Shown: in pieces, positions 1 through 8,807 of the stretch
How the letters are laid out: every line of letters begins with the position of its first letter
Numbering within the stretch: the first letter of the stretch is position 1
DNA from: Microlunatus parietis
GTDB taxonomy: Bacteria; Actinomycetota; Actinomycetes; Propionibacteriales; Propionibacteriaceae
DNA length: 64,000 bases
Direction of reading: 5' to 3'
Assembly (NCBI RefSeq): GCF_013407955.1
Contig: NZ_JACCBU010000001.1
Span: 1,674,001 to 1,738,000, forward strand
The notes under the pieces: model-generated
The model's input: the letters and a program-made list of their open reading frames with translations, nothing else
Database searches by the model: none
Told to the model about the DNA's origin: nothing
Position numbers and translations under genes: made by a program

Positions 1-1489
1 TGTCGCACATGCCGACGTCCAGCGCCAGCTGCACGAAGTACGTGTTCGTGGACTGCTCGGCGGCCCGGCGCATGTCCATCACGCCCGCGGCCGCGGTCGA
101 GTTCTTCACCGGGAACCTGCCGGTCGTGACCGGCCCGGAGCAGGAGTCGAAGCGGCTGCCGGTGAAGTCCATCCGGGACTTCGCGTCGTAGGTCTTGCTC
201 AGCGGGATGCCCCGCTGCAGCGCCGCGGCCGCAGTGAACGCCTTGAACGTCGAGCCCGCCTGGAAGCCCTCGGCGCCGCCCATCGCCGGGGTCGCCGAGT
301 AGTTGTAGTAGGTCTCGCCCTGCTTCGGGTCGTCGCCCATCACCGGCCGGCTCTGCGCCATCGCCAAGATCAAACCGGTGCCCGGCTGGATCATGTTCAT
401 CGTCGCGATCACCGAGTCCTTCGGCCCGACCACCTTCTCCAGCTGCCGCTGGGCCAGATCCTGGGTGTCCGGGTCGATCGCGGTCTTGATCGTCAGGCCG
501 CCGCGGTTCAGGGTCTGCTCGCGTTCCTCGGGCGTCGCGCCCAGGCTGGGCAGTTGCAGCAGCGTCCGCCGTACGTAGTCGCAGACGAACGGGTAGTCGG
601 AGTCGACGCAGCCGTTGCGGACCGGGCGCACGTCGCGCCGGTCGTAGCCGTGCCGCTTCGCCTTCTCGGCGGCGGCCGGCGTGATCATGGCCAGCTCGGC
701 CATCCGGTTGATCACCACGTCCCGCCGCTGCAGCGCGGCGTCGGTGCTCTTGACCGGGTTGAGCTGGTTCGGGTCGCGGACCAGACCGGCCAGCATCGCC
801 GCCTGCGGCAGGGTCAGCTTCGCTGCCGTGGTGGAGAAGTAGTAGCTGGCCGCGGCCTCGACGCCGTACGCGCCGTTGCCGAAGTAGGCGATGTTGAGAT
901 AGCGCTCCAGGATCTCGTCCTTGCTGAACTTCTGCTCCAGCGCGAGCGCGTACCGCAGTTCCTTGATCTTGCGCTGATAGCCCTCCGGGCCGTCCGACCT
1001 GATCACCTCGGCGATGCACTGTTGATCAAGGTCGCAGGCCTCCAGCAGCACCATCTTCACGTACTGCTGGCTGATCGAGGAGCCGCCCTGGGTGTCCCCG
1101 CCGGACGAGTTGCGCAGCAGCGCCCGCAGCGTGCCGGTCAGGTCCAGGGCGCCGTGCTCGTAGAACCGGTGGTCCTCGATCGCCAGCAGCGCGGTGATCA
1201 TCTCCGGCGCGATGTCGTCCAGCTCGGTGTAGATCCGGTTCTGGTCGTAGAAGTACGTCAGTACGTCGCCGTTGCCGAGCAGCACGGTGGACCGCTCCGC
1301 CTGCGGCGGCGTCTCCAGTTCGGCCGGCAGGTCGTCCAACTGCCCGGCCGCGGCCTGCCCGGTCGCGCCGGACAACCCGGCCAGCGGCACGAACAGCCCG
1401 GCCACCAGCACGCCCGCGACCACGCTCACCACCGCGAACATCAGGAAGGACGAAACGATCTTGACGATGCGCATGGGGCTTACCGGCAT
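1..1489 (-). CDS. Class A penicillin-binding protein (transglycosylase/transpeptidase), 3' end missing
   Basis: Bifunctional peptidoglycan synthase that polymerises lipid II and cross-links peptides outside the membrane. The 496 residues in the window show a membrane anchor (about 10-32), a GT51 domain with the catalytic-Glu motif EDHRFYEHG (Glu105) and GGSSISQQYVK, and the start of the transpeptidase domain with SxxK at 413-416 (STFK) and SxN at 480-482 (STN). The KTG motif and the rest lie beyond position 1. The start at 1489 is chosen because TACACT (1502-1497, minus strand) lies 7 bases upstream, a leaderless layout. An in-frame ATG at 1474 is the alternative. Family assignment is secure; the exact PBP subtype is not. 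Confidence 0.95.
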   Translation of the reverse strand, partial: MPVSPMRIVKIVSSFLMFAVVSVVAGVLVAGLFVPLAGLSGATGQAAAGQLDDLPAELETPPQAERSTVLLGNGDVLTYFYDQNRIYTELDDIAPEMITALLAIEDHRFYEHGALDLTGTLRALLRNSSGGDTQGGSSISQQYVKMVLLEACDLDQQCIAEVIRSDGPEGYQRKIKELRYALALEQKFSKDEILERYLNIAYFGNGAYGVEAAASYYFSTTAAKLTLPQAAMLAGLVRDPNQLNPVKSTDAALQRRDVVINRMAELAMITPAAAEKAKRHGYDRRDVRPVRNGCVDSDYPFVCDYVRRTLLQLPSLGATPEEREQTLNRGGLTIKTAIDPDTQDLAQRQLEKVVGPKDSVIATMNMIQPGTGLILAMAQSRPVMGDDPKQGETYYNYSATPAMGGAEGFQAGSTFKAFTAAAALQRGIPLSKTYDAKSRMDFTGSRFDSCSGPVTTGRFPVKNSTAAAGVMDMRRAAEQSTNTYFVQLALDVGMCD

Positions 1490-1515
1490 GGGCCAGAGTG
1501 TAAAGGGGCTTTCTG

Positions 1516-2145
1516 TCAGGCCAAGTCGGCCAGACCGCGGAGGCCTCGCCGGACCGACCGCGCGGCCCGGTCCGGGGAGTCGCCATGGCCGGTGCACAAG
1601 CCGATCATGCCCTCGGTCACCGTACGCCGGACCTGTCGGGGCTTGAGCAGGCCGACCAGGGCCAGACTGACCGCGCCGTGCCAGAGGATCCAGAACTGGT
1701 ACGCGACGCCGGTCACCGCCGGCTCGTCAAGATCATCGAGCCGCACCCCGACGCAGCGGCCGACCGCCCCGACCAGCCGGTCCAGGGCCTCGTCGGCCAG
1801 CACGTCGGTGATCTCGCTCAGCCGCGGATCGGCGAACATCGCCCGGTAGAGCTCCGGGTCGGTCAGCCCGGCGCGCACGTACACGGCACCGAAGGCGGCG
1901 ACGTCCGCCACCGGGTCGGCGGACACGCCGACCTCGTCGAACCCGGCGACCAGCCGCCGGCAACCCTCGGCCAGCACCTCCTGCCAGACCCCGTCCATCC
2001 CGCCGAAGTGGGTGTAGACCGCCATCGTGGACACCCCGGCCTCGGCGGCCAGCCGGCGCGCCGTCACGGCCGCTTGGCCCTCGGTGGTGAGCACCGTCAG
2101 CGCCGCCGCCAGCATCCGGTCGCGGATCGGCGGCGCTTCCCTCAT
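1516..2145 (-). CDS. TetR family regulator with WHG-type C-terminal domain
   Basis: A 209-residue one-component repressor. The N-terminal helix-turn-helix covers about residues 10-55 (ARRLAAEAGVSTMAVYTHFG). The C-terminal half contains FWILWHGAVSLAL, typical of the WHG ligand-binding domain in actinobacterial TetR proteins. The ATG at 2145 is preferred over the longer open frame from 2274 because it begins right at the domain; GTG at 2148 is possible. The ligand is unknown. The region upstream carries two identical palindromes (2187-2236) that are likely its own operators. The gene lies downstream of, and co-directional with, the GNAT gene at 2271-2825. Confidence 0.85.
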   Translation of the reverse strand: MREAPPIRDRMLAAALTVLTTEGQAAVTARRLAAEAGVSTMAVYTHFGGMDGVWQEVLAEGCRRLVAGFDEVGVSADPVADVAAFGAVYVRAGLTDPELYRAMFADPRLSEITDVLADEALDRLVGAVGRCVGVRLDDLDEPAVTGVAYQFWILWHGAVSLALVGLLKPRQVRRTVTEGMIGLCTGHGDSPDRAARSVRRGLRGLADLA

Positions 2146-2186
2146 CACCGCCCGATCATCCCATCTCCGTGCGGGAACGCGTCGGC

Positions 2187-2236
2187 TTGTCGACAACCCG
2201 ACGTCGAAACCCGCAATCTGCGTGGGTTGTCGACAA
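2187..2236. promoter_or_regulatory. Paired palindromic operator candidate upstream of the TetR gene
   Basis: The perfect 10-bp palindrome TTGTCGACAA occurs at 2187-2196 and again at 2227-2236, exactly 40 bp apart. The first copy is followed by CCC and the second preceded by GGG, so the 13-bp units face each other as an inverted pair. Spacing near four helical turns puts both on one DNA face. The only start nearby is that of the TetR gene at 2145, so autoregulation is the simplest reading. This is inference from position and symmetry. Confidence 0.6.
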
Positions 2237-2270
2237 ACCAAGCGGTTTGGTGCGGAGTGGCGGACCCAGC

Positions 2271-2825
2271 TCAAGCGGGCGGCACGGGGTCGTCGCGCAG
2301 AACCGAGTGGAGCAAGGAATCGCGCCAGGCCCCGTTGGTGAAGACGTGATCACGCAGTCGTCCCTCGGGCACCATGCCGACACGTTCGACGACGGCGATC
2401 GATGCCGCGTTCTCGGGGCCGATGGCAGCGGTGATCCGGTGCAGGTCGAGCACATCCCAGGCGTAGGCGATCATGGTCCGCAGGGCATCCGTCGCGTACC
2501 CGCGGCCCCAGTGATCAGCATGGATCGCGTAGCCGAGCTTGGCGGCCCGGACGCCGCCCAGGGCGAGCCTGATGAACCCGACCAGCGGCGGCCCGGCCAG
2601 CGGCTCGACCGCCAGGTAGAACTCCGTCCGAGGCTCGAGCTCGGCCCGGTCCAGGATCCCGGCGAGCATGCTCTCGGCCTGCTCGCGGGTCCTGCTGTCG
2701 AACGACAGGAACGTCGTCACGCGATCGTCGCCGACGATCGCCGCGACCGCGTCAAGATCATCCGCGGCGAACTCGCGCAGCCGCACGAGCCCACCGGCGA
2801 GGTCGAGGGGCCGGAGATGGGTCAC
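2271..2825 (-). CDS. GNAT family N-acetyltransferase (RimJ/RimL type)
   Basis: A 184-residue acetyltransferase of the RimJ/RimL subgroup, which moves an acetyl group from acetyl-CoA to an amine, often a protein N-terminus or small molecule. The core motif GRGYATDALRTMIAYA (about 125-140) corresponds to the acetyl-CoA pyrophosphate loop, followed by RITAAIGPENAASIAVVERVGMVPEG, typical of this subgroup. The GTG start at 2825 lies 6 bases after TAGGTT (2837-2832), a leaderless promoter that overlaps the stop codon of the ABC ATPase gene upstream. The substrate cannot be told from sequence. Confidence 0.85.
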   Translation of the reverse strand: MTHLRPLDLAGGLVRLREFAADDLDAVAAIVGDDRVTTFLSFDSRTREQAESMLAGILDRAELEPRTEFYLAVEPLAGPPLVGFIRLALGGVRAAKLGYAIHADHWGRGYATDALRTMIAYAWDVLDLHRITAAIGPENAASIAVVERVGMVPEGRLRDHVFTNGAWRDSLLHSVLRDDPVPPA

Positions 2826-2834
2826 CGGTCGAAC

Positions 2835-3869
2835 CTAGACGACCTCGCGGACCTCAGCGAAGTGGCAGGCGGAGGCGTGTTCGCCGGCGCCGTCGGGGCG
2901 GAGCACCAGTTGCGGCTGCTCCACCACGCACCGGTCCTGGGCGCGCCAGCAGCGGGTGTGGAAGCGGCAGCCGGACGGCGGGTTGGCCGGGCTCGGCACG
3001 TCGCCGGTCAGTACGATCTGGTCCCGGCTGTTGCGCAGCGTGGGGTCCGGCACCGGCACCGCCGACAACAAGGCCTGCGTGTACGGGTGCGTGGGCCGGG
3101 AGTAGATCTGGTCCTCGTCGCCGAGCTCGGCCATGGTGCCGAGATACATCACACCGACCCGGTCCGAGATGTGCCGGACCACGGACAGGTCGTGGGCGAT
3201 GAAGATGTAGGCCAGCCCGAGCTCGGCCTGCAGCCGCTCCAGCAGGTTCACCACCTGCGCCTGCACCGACACGTCCAGCGCCGACACCGGCTCGTCGCAG
3301 ACCAGGATCTTCGGGTTCAGCGCGAGACCGCGGGCGATCCCGATCCGCTGCCGCTGGCCGCCGGAGAACTGGTGCGGGTAGCGGTTGATGTGCTCGGGGT
3401 TGAGACCGACCAGGTCGAGCAGCTCCTGCACCTTGGCCCGCCGCTGCGCCGCCGGCACCACATCGGGGTGGATGTGGAACGGCTCGGCCACGATGTCGCC
3501 GACCGTCTTGCGCGGGTTCAGCGACGTGTACGGGTCCTGGAAGATCATCTGGATGTCCCGGCGGGCCCGCCGCCAGGCCGCACCGGACAGCTTGGTCACG
3601 TCGACGTCGTCGTACAGCAGCCGGCCGGGGCTCGGCCTGCTGGTGCCGCCGACATGGCTCCGGTACGGCTCCTCCAGCCCGACCAGCAGCCGGGCCAGGG
3701 TCGACTTGCCGCAGCCGGACTCGCCGACGATGCCCAGGGTCTCGCCCTTGTGCAGCTCGAACGAGACGCCGTCGACGGCCTTCACGTAGCCGACCGTCCG
3801 GCGCAGCACGCCGGCCTTGATCGGGTAGTGCTTGTACAGCTCCTCGGCGCGCAGGATCACGTCGCTCAA
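2835..3869 (-). CDS. Oligopeptide/dipeptide ABC transporter ATP-binding protein (DppF/OppF type)
   Basis: Second ATPase of the peptide importer, 344 residues. It shows Walker [10 protein letters not shown], the signature SGGQRQR, Walker B ILVCDEP, and the C-terminal oligopeptide/dipeptide extension with paired Cys ([15 protein letters not shown]) found in OppD/OppF proteins. The TTG start overlaps the stop of the upstream ATPase gene by 4 bases (TTGA), so the two are translationally coupled. It is last of a five-gene minus-strand operon: binding protein, permease, permease, ATPase, ATPase. It hydrolyses ATP at the inner face of the membrane to drive peptide uptake. Confidence 0.93.
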   Translation of the reverse strand: MSDVILRAEELYKHYPIKAGVLRRTVGYVKAVDGVSFELHKGETLGIVGESGCGKSTLARLLVGLEEPYRSHVGGTSRPSPGRLLYDDVDVTKLSGAAWRRARRDIQMIFQDPYTSLNPRKTVGDIVAEPFHIHPDVVPAAQRRAKVQELLDLVGLNPEHINRYPHQFSGGQRQRIGIARGLALNPKILVCDEPVSALDVSVQAQVVNLLERLQAELGLAYIFIAHDLSVVRHISDRVGVMYLGTMAELGDEDQIYSRPTHPYTQALLSAVPVPDPTLRNSRDQIVLTGDVPSPANPPSGCRFHTRCWRAQDRCVVEQPQLVLRPDGAGEHASACHFAEVREVV

Positions 3870-4987
3870 CGCAGTTCCCTCCCCTGCTGGGTGGTGTCGG
3901 CGGGCTGGTCGGCCGCCGGTTCGGCGACCTCCAGGTCCTCCGCGAAGTGGCAGGCGCTGAGCCGGCTCGGGACGCCCGGCCGCTGCCCGACGCCGACCAG
4001 CTCCCGGAGCGGCGGCGGCGGATCGGCACGGCAGATGTCCTGGGCGTACCGGCAGCGCGGGTTGAAGGCACAGCCGGGCGGGATGTGCATCAGGTTCGGC
4101 GGCAGCCCGCCGATCGCGGCCAGGTCCTGCCCCTTCTGGTCCAGCCGCGGGATGGACTCCAGCAGACCCTTCGTGTACGGGTGCCGCGGAGACGCGTACA
4201 GCTCGAACACCTCGGCCGACTCGACGATCTTGCCGGCATACATCACCGCGATCCGGTCGGCCACGTCGGCCACCACACCAAGATCATGAGTGATCAGGAT
4301 CAGGCCCATCCTGCGTTCTTCCTGCAGCTCGGCGAGCAGCTGCATGATCTGGGCCTGAACCGTCACGTCCAGCGCGGTGGTCGGCTCGTCCGCGATCAGG
4401 ATCGCCGGGTCGAGCGCGATCGACATCGCGATCATGATCCGCTGCCGCATGCCGCCGGAGAACTGGTGCGGGAACGCCTTCACCCGTTGCCGGGCGCCCG
4501 GGATCTGCACCCGCTCCATCAGCCGGATCGCCTGCTGCAGCGAGTCGGCCCGGTTCATCCCGCGGTGCTTGCGGAACATCTCGGCGATCTGCCAGCCGAC
4601 CGGGAAGACCGGGTTCAGCGCGGACAGCGCGTCCTGGAACACCATCGCGATCTCGGCGCCGCGGACGGACCGGCGGACCTCCTCGTTCTGGGTCAGCAGA
4701 TCGGTGCCGCAATAGCGCACCTGGCCGCCGGTGACGTAGCCGGGCGGCGAGTCCAGGATGCCCATGATCGCCTGCGCGGTCACCGACTTCCCGGACCCGG
4801 ACTCGCCGAGGATCGCCAGCGTCTCGCCCTCACGAAGATCGAACGAGACTCCGTTGATCGCCTTGGCGACGCCCTCCTTGGTCCGGAACTCGACCTGGAG
4901 TTGATCAACTTCGAGCAGCAACCCGTCGGTCGGCACCCAGCTTCGCGCGGCCTCGACGTCGCGTGTCTCCACGAAGGAATCGGTCAT
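3866..4987 (-). CDS. Oligopeptide/dipeptide ABC transporter ATP-binding protein (DppD/OppD type)
   Basis: First ATPase of the peptide importer, 373 residues. Walker A is GESGSGKS, the signature FSGGMRQR, Walker B ILIADEP and the switch His lies in LITHDLG. The C-terminal extension [15 protein letters not shown] is that of the OppD/DppD family. An N-terminal extension of about 25 residues precedes the core. The ATG at 4987 has a GGGGGA Shine-Dalgarno sequence. It works as a heterodimer with the product of 2835-3869 and couples to the two permeases encoded upstream in the same operon. Confidence 0.93.
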   Translation of the reverse strand: MTDSFVETRDVEAARSWVPTDGLLLEVDQLQVEFRTKEGVAKAINGVSFDLREGETLAILGESGSGKSVTAQAIMGILDSPPGYVTGGQVRYCGTDLLTQNEEVRRSVRGAEIAMVFQDALSALNPVFPVGWQIAEMFRKHRGMNRADSLQQAIRLMERVQIPGARQRVKAFPHQFSGGMRQRIMIAMSIALDPAILIADEPTTALDVTVQAQIMQLLAELQEERRMGLILITHDLGVVADVADRIAVMYAGKIVESAEVFELYASPRHPYTKGLLESIPRLDQKGQDLAAIGGLPPNLMHIPPGCAFNPRCRYAQDICRADPPPPLRELVGVGQRPGVPSRLSACHFAEDLEVAEPAADQPADTTQQGRELR

Positions 4988-4999
4988 CTGTCCCCCTCC

Positions 5000-5959
5000 T
5001 CAGCGCAGCTTCGGATCGAGGGCGTCCCGGACGGCGTCGCCGAGCATGATGAACGCCAGTACGGTGATCGACAGGAACAGGCTCGGGAACAGCAGCATGT
5101 GCGGCGCCGTCCGGATCAGGCCGATCCCGGACGCGTCGGAGATCGCCTGGCCCCAGGAGATCGCCGGCGGCTGCAGCCCGATGCCGAGGAACGACAGCGT
5201 GCCCTCGGTGGCGATGAAGACGCCGAGGTTGATCGTGGCGACGACGATCACCGGCGCCGCCGCGTTCGGCAGGATGTGCTGGAAGATCAACCGGGCCGGG
5301 CTGGCACCCAGCGCGCGGGCCGCCTGGACGTAGTCGTTCGGCTTCACCTGGAGCACGCTGGAGCGCATCACCCGGGCGGTCTGCGGCCAGGCGATCAACG
5401 TCATCACCAGGACCACCTTGCCGACGAGTTGGATGTACGGATCGCCGGCATGGTTGGGGAACTGGTAGAGGAACAGCAGGCCGCCCAAGATCAACGGGAT
5501 GGCGAAGAAGATCTCGCCGATCCGGGACAGCACCGCGTCCACCCAGCCGCCCAGGTAGGCGCCGATCGTGCCGATACTGCCGCCGATGATCACGACCAGC
5601 AGGGTGGTCAGCAGACCGACGATCAGGGACGACCGGGCGCCGTGGATGGTCCGGGAGTAGACGTCGTACCCCTGCGAGTCCATCCCGAACCACGCCTTGT
5701 CGAACGACGGGGCCTCCCGGGCCCGGCGCAGGTCGGCGAAGTTCGGGTCGGTCTGGGTGAACAGTTGCGGCACGACCGCCATCAGCAGGATGATCACGAT
5801 CAGGCCGGCCGAGATCCAGAAGATCGGATTGCCGCGCAGCTCGCGCCAGGCGTCGGACCACAGCGACCGGGCCTGCTGACCGCCACCGTCGGGACCGCCG
5901 CCGACCTGCTCCGCCTGGGGCGCTGTGATCAGCTGCGGCATCGTCGTCGAGTCAGCCAT
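5000..5959 (-). CDS. Peptide ABC transporter permease (DppC/OppC type)
   Basis: A 319-residue inner-membrane permease. A cytoplasmic N-terminus is followed by a first membrane span (about 50-70), the OppC-type N-terminal region, and five further spans. The coupling motif AARALGASPARLIFQHILPN (about 213-232) is the EAA loop that docks on the ATPases. It overlaps the upstream permease gene by 8 bases and precedes the OppD-type gene by 12, so all are probably one transcript. With the DppB-type subunit it forms the channel that receives peptides from the lipoprotein encoded at 7004-8638. Confidence 0.93.
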   Translation of the reverse strand: MADSTTMPQLITAPQAEQVGGGPDGGGQQARSLWSDAWRELRGNPIFWISAGLIVIILLMAVVPQLFTQTDPNFADLRRAREAPSFDKAWFGMDSQGYDVYSRTIHGARSSLIVGLLTTLLVVIIGGSIGTIGAYLGGWVDAVLSRIGEIFFAIPLILGGLLFLYQFPNHAGDPYIQLVGKVVLVMTLIAWPQTARVMRSSVLQVKPNDYVQAARALGASPARLIFQHILPNAAAPVIVVATINLGVFIATEGTLSFLGIGLQPPAISWGQAISDASGIGLIRTAPHMLLFPSLFLSITVLAFIMLGDAVRDALDPKLR

Positions 5960-6872
5960 GACCGATCCTCGGGTCGAGCACCCCGTACAGGATGTCCACG
6001 ATCAAGTTCATCAACAGGTAGACCAGCACCAGCACCACCACGGCACCGACCACCGAAACGCCGTCCTTCTGGTTGACGCTGCGGAAGATGAAGCCGCCGA
6101 TGCCGTTGATGTTGAAGATCCGCTCGGTGACCACCGCGCCGCCCATCAGGGTGCCGATGTCGGTGCCGACGAACGTCACCACCGGGATCAGGGAGTTGCG
6201 CAGCGTGTGCACGCCGATCACCCGCCGGTTGGTCAGGCCCTTCGCCTTCCCGGTCCGGACGTAGTCGGCGCGGAGGTTCTCCACCAGCGAGGCCCGGGTC
6301 AGCCGGGACACGAAGGCCACCGACAAGGTGCCGAGCACGAAGCCGGGTAACAACAACTGGTAGAACGTGCCCTGGGTCGAGGTGACCGGGAAGATGCCGA
6401 GCCGGACGCCGAACACGAGCTGGGCCATCGTGCCGATCACGAACACCGGCACCGCGATGACGCAGAGGGTGCTGACCAAGACCAGGTTGTCCAGGAAACG
6501 GCCCTTGCGGATGCCGGCCAGGACGCCGGCGGTGATGCCGATCAGGACCTCGCAGCTGATCGCGATCGCGGTCAGCGTGATCGTCGTCGGATACCGGATC
6601 GCCAGTTCGTGCGCGACCTCGTTGCCGTAGAAGTTGGTGCCGAGATCACCCTGCAGCAGCTTGCCGATGTAGAGCACGTACTGCACCGGGAGCGGCTGAT
6701 CGAGGTTGTACTCCTCGGTGAACTTGGCGACGTAGCCGCCGGGGCACGGCCGCTCGCCGCAGCGGCCGGCGATGGGATCGCCGAGGCCGAACACCGCAAG
6801 GTAGAGAACAAAGATCGTGCCCAAGAAGACCGGGATCATCTGCAGGACCCGGCGCACGATGAAGGTTGCCAT
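5952..6872 (-). CDS. Peptide ABC transporter permease (DppB/OppB type)
   Basis: A 306-residue permease. The N-terminus MATFIVRRVLQMIPVFLGT is the hallmark of DppB/OppB proteins, followed by a periplasmic-type loop with a Cys pair (GRCGERPCPGG) and five more spans. The EAA loop is near KAKGLTNRRVIGVHTLRNSL. The start at 6872 follows AAAAGGGGAT (minus strand). Two hairpins in the 131 bp upstream separate it from the binding-protein gene, probably setting lower expression for the membrane parts than for the soluble receptor. Confidence 0.93.
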   Translation of the reverse strand: MATFIVRRVLQMIPVFLGTIFVLYLAVFGLGDPIAGRCGERPCPGGYVAKFTEEYNLDQPLPVQYVLYIGKLLQGDLGTNFYGNEVAHELAIRYPTTITLTAIAISCEVLIGITAGVLAGIRKGRFLDNLVLVSTLCVIAVPVFVIGTMAQLVFGVRLGIFPVTSTQGTFYQLLLPGFVLGTLSVAFVSRLTRASLVENLRADYVRTGKAKGLTNRRVIGVHTLRNSLIPVVTFVGTDIGTLMGGAVVTERIFNINGIGGFIFRSVNQKDGVSVVGAVVVLVLVYLLMNLIVDILYGVLDPRIGHG

Positions 6873-6901
6873 CCGCGCATCCCCTTTTCAGGTTGACGTG
6901 A

Positions 6902-6941
6902 CCTGAGCATGCCGAAACGGGTGGGCTTCGACAAGCTCAGG
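6902..6941. repeat. REP-like inverted repeat, CTTCGACAAGCTCAGG family
   Basis: Imperfect inverted repeat: CCTGAGCATGCCGAA (6902-6916) faces TTCGACAAGCTCAGG (6927-6941), 13 of 15 positions pairing. It sits between the binding-protein gene and the permease genes of the peptide importer, where it could terminate or stabilise part of the transcript. Related units occur inside pepN (9763-9802) and after the sulfatase gene (55550-55608), so this is a dispersed element rather than a one-off terminator. Confidence 0.7.
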
Positions 6942-6960
6942 CCGCGTGGGCCACGGGAAT

Positions 6961-6999
6961 CGGCCGAGGGGCGGTGGGTTCGCCACCGCCCCTCGGCCG
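6961..6999 (-). terminator. Strong GC-rich hairpin after the binding-protein gene
   Basis: A perfect 17-bp stem (6961-6977 with 6983-6999) with a five-base loop begins 4 bases beyond the stop codon of the peptide-binding protein gene. No T-run follows on the minus strand, so it is more likely a partial terminator or mRNA-stabilising stem than a classical intrinsic terminator. Such hairpins between a binding-protein gene and permease genes often raise expression of the receptor. That role is inference here. Confidence 0.75.
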
Positions 7000-7003
7000 T
7001 CCG

Positions 7004-8638
7004 TCACTGCTTGACTTCGATCTGGGCGTAGTCGATGACGCCGAAGGCGTTCGTCTCGACGTTGGTGACCCGGTCGGACCAGCCGATCACGGCCGCGTCG
7101 TACCAGGTCGGGAAGGCGGGCAGGTCCTCGACCAGCTTCGCCTCGGCGTCCTGGTAGAACTTGTTCGCCTCGTCGGTCGTCTTCGCCGCGTTGCCCTTCT
7201 GCAGGTCGGCCTGGAACTCCGGGTTGTCGTACCGGACATCGTTGGACGACGCGCCCTTGGCGTAGATCGGGGCGAGGAAGTTCTCGATGCTCGGGTAGTC
7301 CATCTGCCAGCCCTGCCGGAAGATGCCCTTGCGCTCCTTCTTGTTCAGCTGATCACGCAGGGTCTTGAAGTCCGGCGTGATCTCCACGGCGCAGTCGAGG
7401 CCGAGCGCGTTCTTCAGCGAGTTGCAGACCGCCTCGGCCATCGGCTTGTGGCCGCCGTCCTGGTTCACGCCGAAGGTCAGCGTGCCCTGGTAACCGCCGG
7501 CCTTGTCGTACAGCGCCTTGGCCTTGGCCGCGTCGAACGTGCACCACTCGCCACAGGCGCCGGCCTTGTAGCCGTTCACGACCGGCGAGACGAAGCTGTC
7601 GGCCGGGGTGCGGCTGCCGTTGTAGATCTGCTTGGTGATCAGGTCCCGGTCGATCCCCATCGAGATCGCCCGGCGCAGGTCGCGGTTCTTCAGCTGCTCG
7701 TCGGTCGGCGAGAACCCGATCGCCTGGATCACGCCCTGCTCCCGGACCAGCCAGCGATCCGGCAGGTCGGACTTGTACAGGTCGTCCACCATCATGTCCG
7801 GCGGGATGATGTCGGTCGCGTCCAGGTTGCCGCCCTGCACGTCACGGTAGGCGGCGCCCGGGTCGTTGTAGATCCGGAAGGTGATCTTGTCCGGCTTGCC
7901 CTTGAACTCACCCGAGTAGTCGCCGAACTTGCTGAACACGTACTGGGTGTCGTCGATCATCTCCGCCTGGTACGGGCCGGCGCCGATCGGCTTGGTCTTG
8001 AAGGCGTCCGGGTTCTCGAAGAACGCGTCCGGCTGCGGCGCGAAGGCCGAATAGCCGAGGCGGACGACGAGGTTGGACACCGGGTTCGCGGTCTTGATCG
8101 TGAACGTGTAGTCGTCGACGACCTTCAGCCCCGACAGCTTGTCGGTCTTCGGCTTCGGCGAGCACTCCTCGTTCGGGCAGGCGACGTCGGCGTAGCCCTC
8201 GATCGGCTCGAAGAAGTAGCTGCCCTGCTGGCCGTTCACCCCGGCGGCGGTGTAGTTCCAGGCATCGACGAAGTTGTGAGCCTTCACCTCGGTGCCGTCG
8301 TGGAACTTGTACCCCTGCTTGAGCTTGACCGTGAAGTTGAGGTTGTCGGTCGTGTCGATGCTCTCCGCGATGTCGTACTCCGGCGTCGCATCCTTGAGCG
8401 CGTAATGCATCAGTTTCGCGGTCAGTAGGTCGAGCATGTTGCCGCCACAGACCTCGGCCGTGTTGCCCGCGACCAGCGGATTCTGAGGCGTACAGCCGCG
8501 AACGGTGATCTCGCCTCCGGTGGTCACGGCTCCACTCTGGCCGGGGTCGGTGGGTGTTCCGCCGCCGCCACATGCCGACGCGATGAGCGCCAGGCTGCCG
8601 ATCGCCGCGGCGATCGCTGCGCGAGCTCTTCCTCGCAT
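7004..8638 (-). CDS. Peptide ABC transporter substrate-binding lipoprotein (SBP family 5)
   Basis: A 544-residue extracellular receptor for the peptide importer, anchored as a lipoprotein. The signal peptide RGRARAAIAAAIGSLALIASAC ends at a lipobox (IASAC); the first residues after Cys are a GGGGTPTDP linker. The rest matches the family 5 fold (for example KLKQGYKFHDGTEVKAHNF and RRAISMGIDRDLI). The ATG at 8638 has an excellent Shine-Dalgarno sequence (GGAGGAGGAG) and begins the signal peptide, so the longer open frame from 8740 is rejected. It is first gene of the operon that runs to 2835. Confidence 0.93.
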   Translation of the reverse strand: MRGRARAAIAAAIGSLALIASACGGGGTPTDPGQSGAVTTGGEITVRGCTPQNPLVAGNTAEVCGGNMLDLLTAKLMHYALKDATPEYDIAESIDTTDNLNFTVKLKQGYKFHDGTEVKAHNFVDAWNYTAAGVNGQQGSYFFEPIEGYADVACPNEECSPKPKTDKLSGLKVVDDYTFTIKTANPVSNLVVRLGYSAFAPQPDAFFENPDAFKTKPIGAGPYQAEMIDDTQYVFSKFGDYSGEFKGKPDKITFRIYNDPGAAYRDVQGGNLDATDIIPPDMMVDDLYKSDLPDRWLVREQGVIQAIGFSPTDEQLKNRDLRRAISMGIDRDLITKQIYNGSRTPADSFVSPVVNGYKAGACGEWCTFDAAKAKALYDKAGGYQGTLTFGVNQDGGHKPMAEAVCNSLKNALGLDCAVEITPDFKTLRDQLNKKERKGIFRQGWQMDYPSIENFLAPIYAKGASSNDVRYDNPEFQADLQKGNAAKTTDEANKFYQDAEAKLVEDLPAFPTWYDAAVIGWSDRVTNVETNAFGVIDYAQIEVKQ

Positions 8639-8807
8639 GGAACGTCTCCTCCTCCAGATGGCGCCCGGATCGCGGGCGCGAAAGGACCGCGCCTCCTGAC
8701 CGCGCGGCTTGACCATTTCTAGGCCATCGTCGTCTATCACCGCAAGGCGTGGTGCCGATCACGGTGGACGCGAAACAAGATTGTGACCACCGGGTCTGTT
8801 ATCGATA

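Noticed and set aside
554..1849. Long plus-strand open frame opposite the penicillin-binding protein and TetR genes
   Set aside because: Arg/Gly/Pro-rich shadow of the minus-strand genes with no domain; typical of very GC-rich DNA.
2169..4289. 706-codon plus-strand frame through the ABC ATPase region
   Set aside because: Antisense to two ATPase genes with full Walker motifs.
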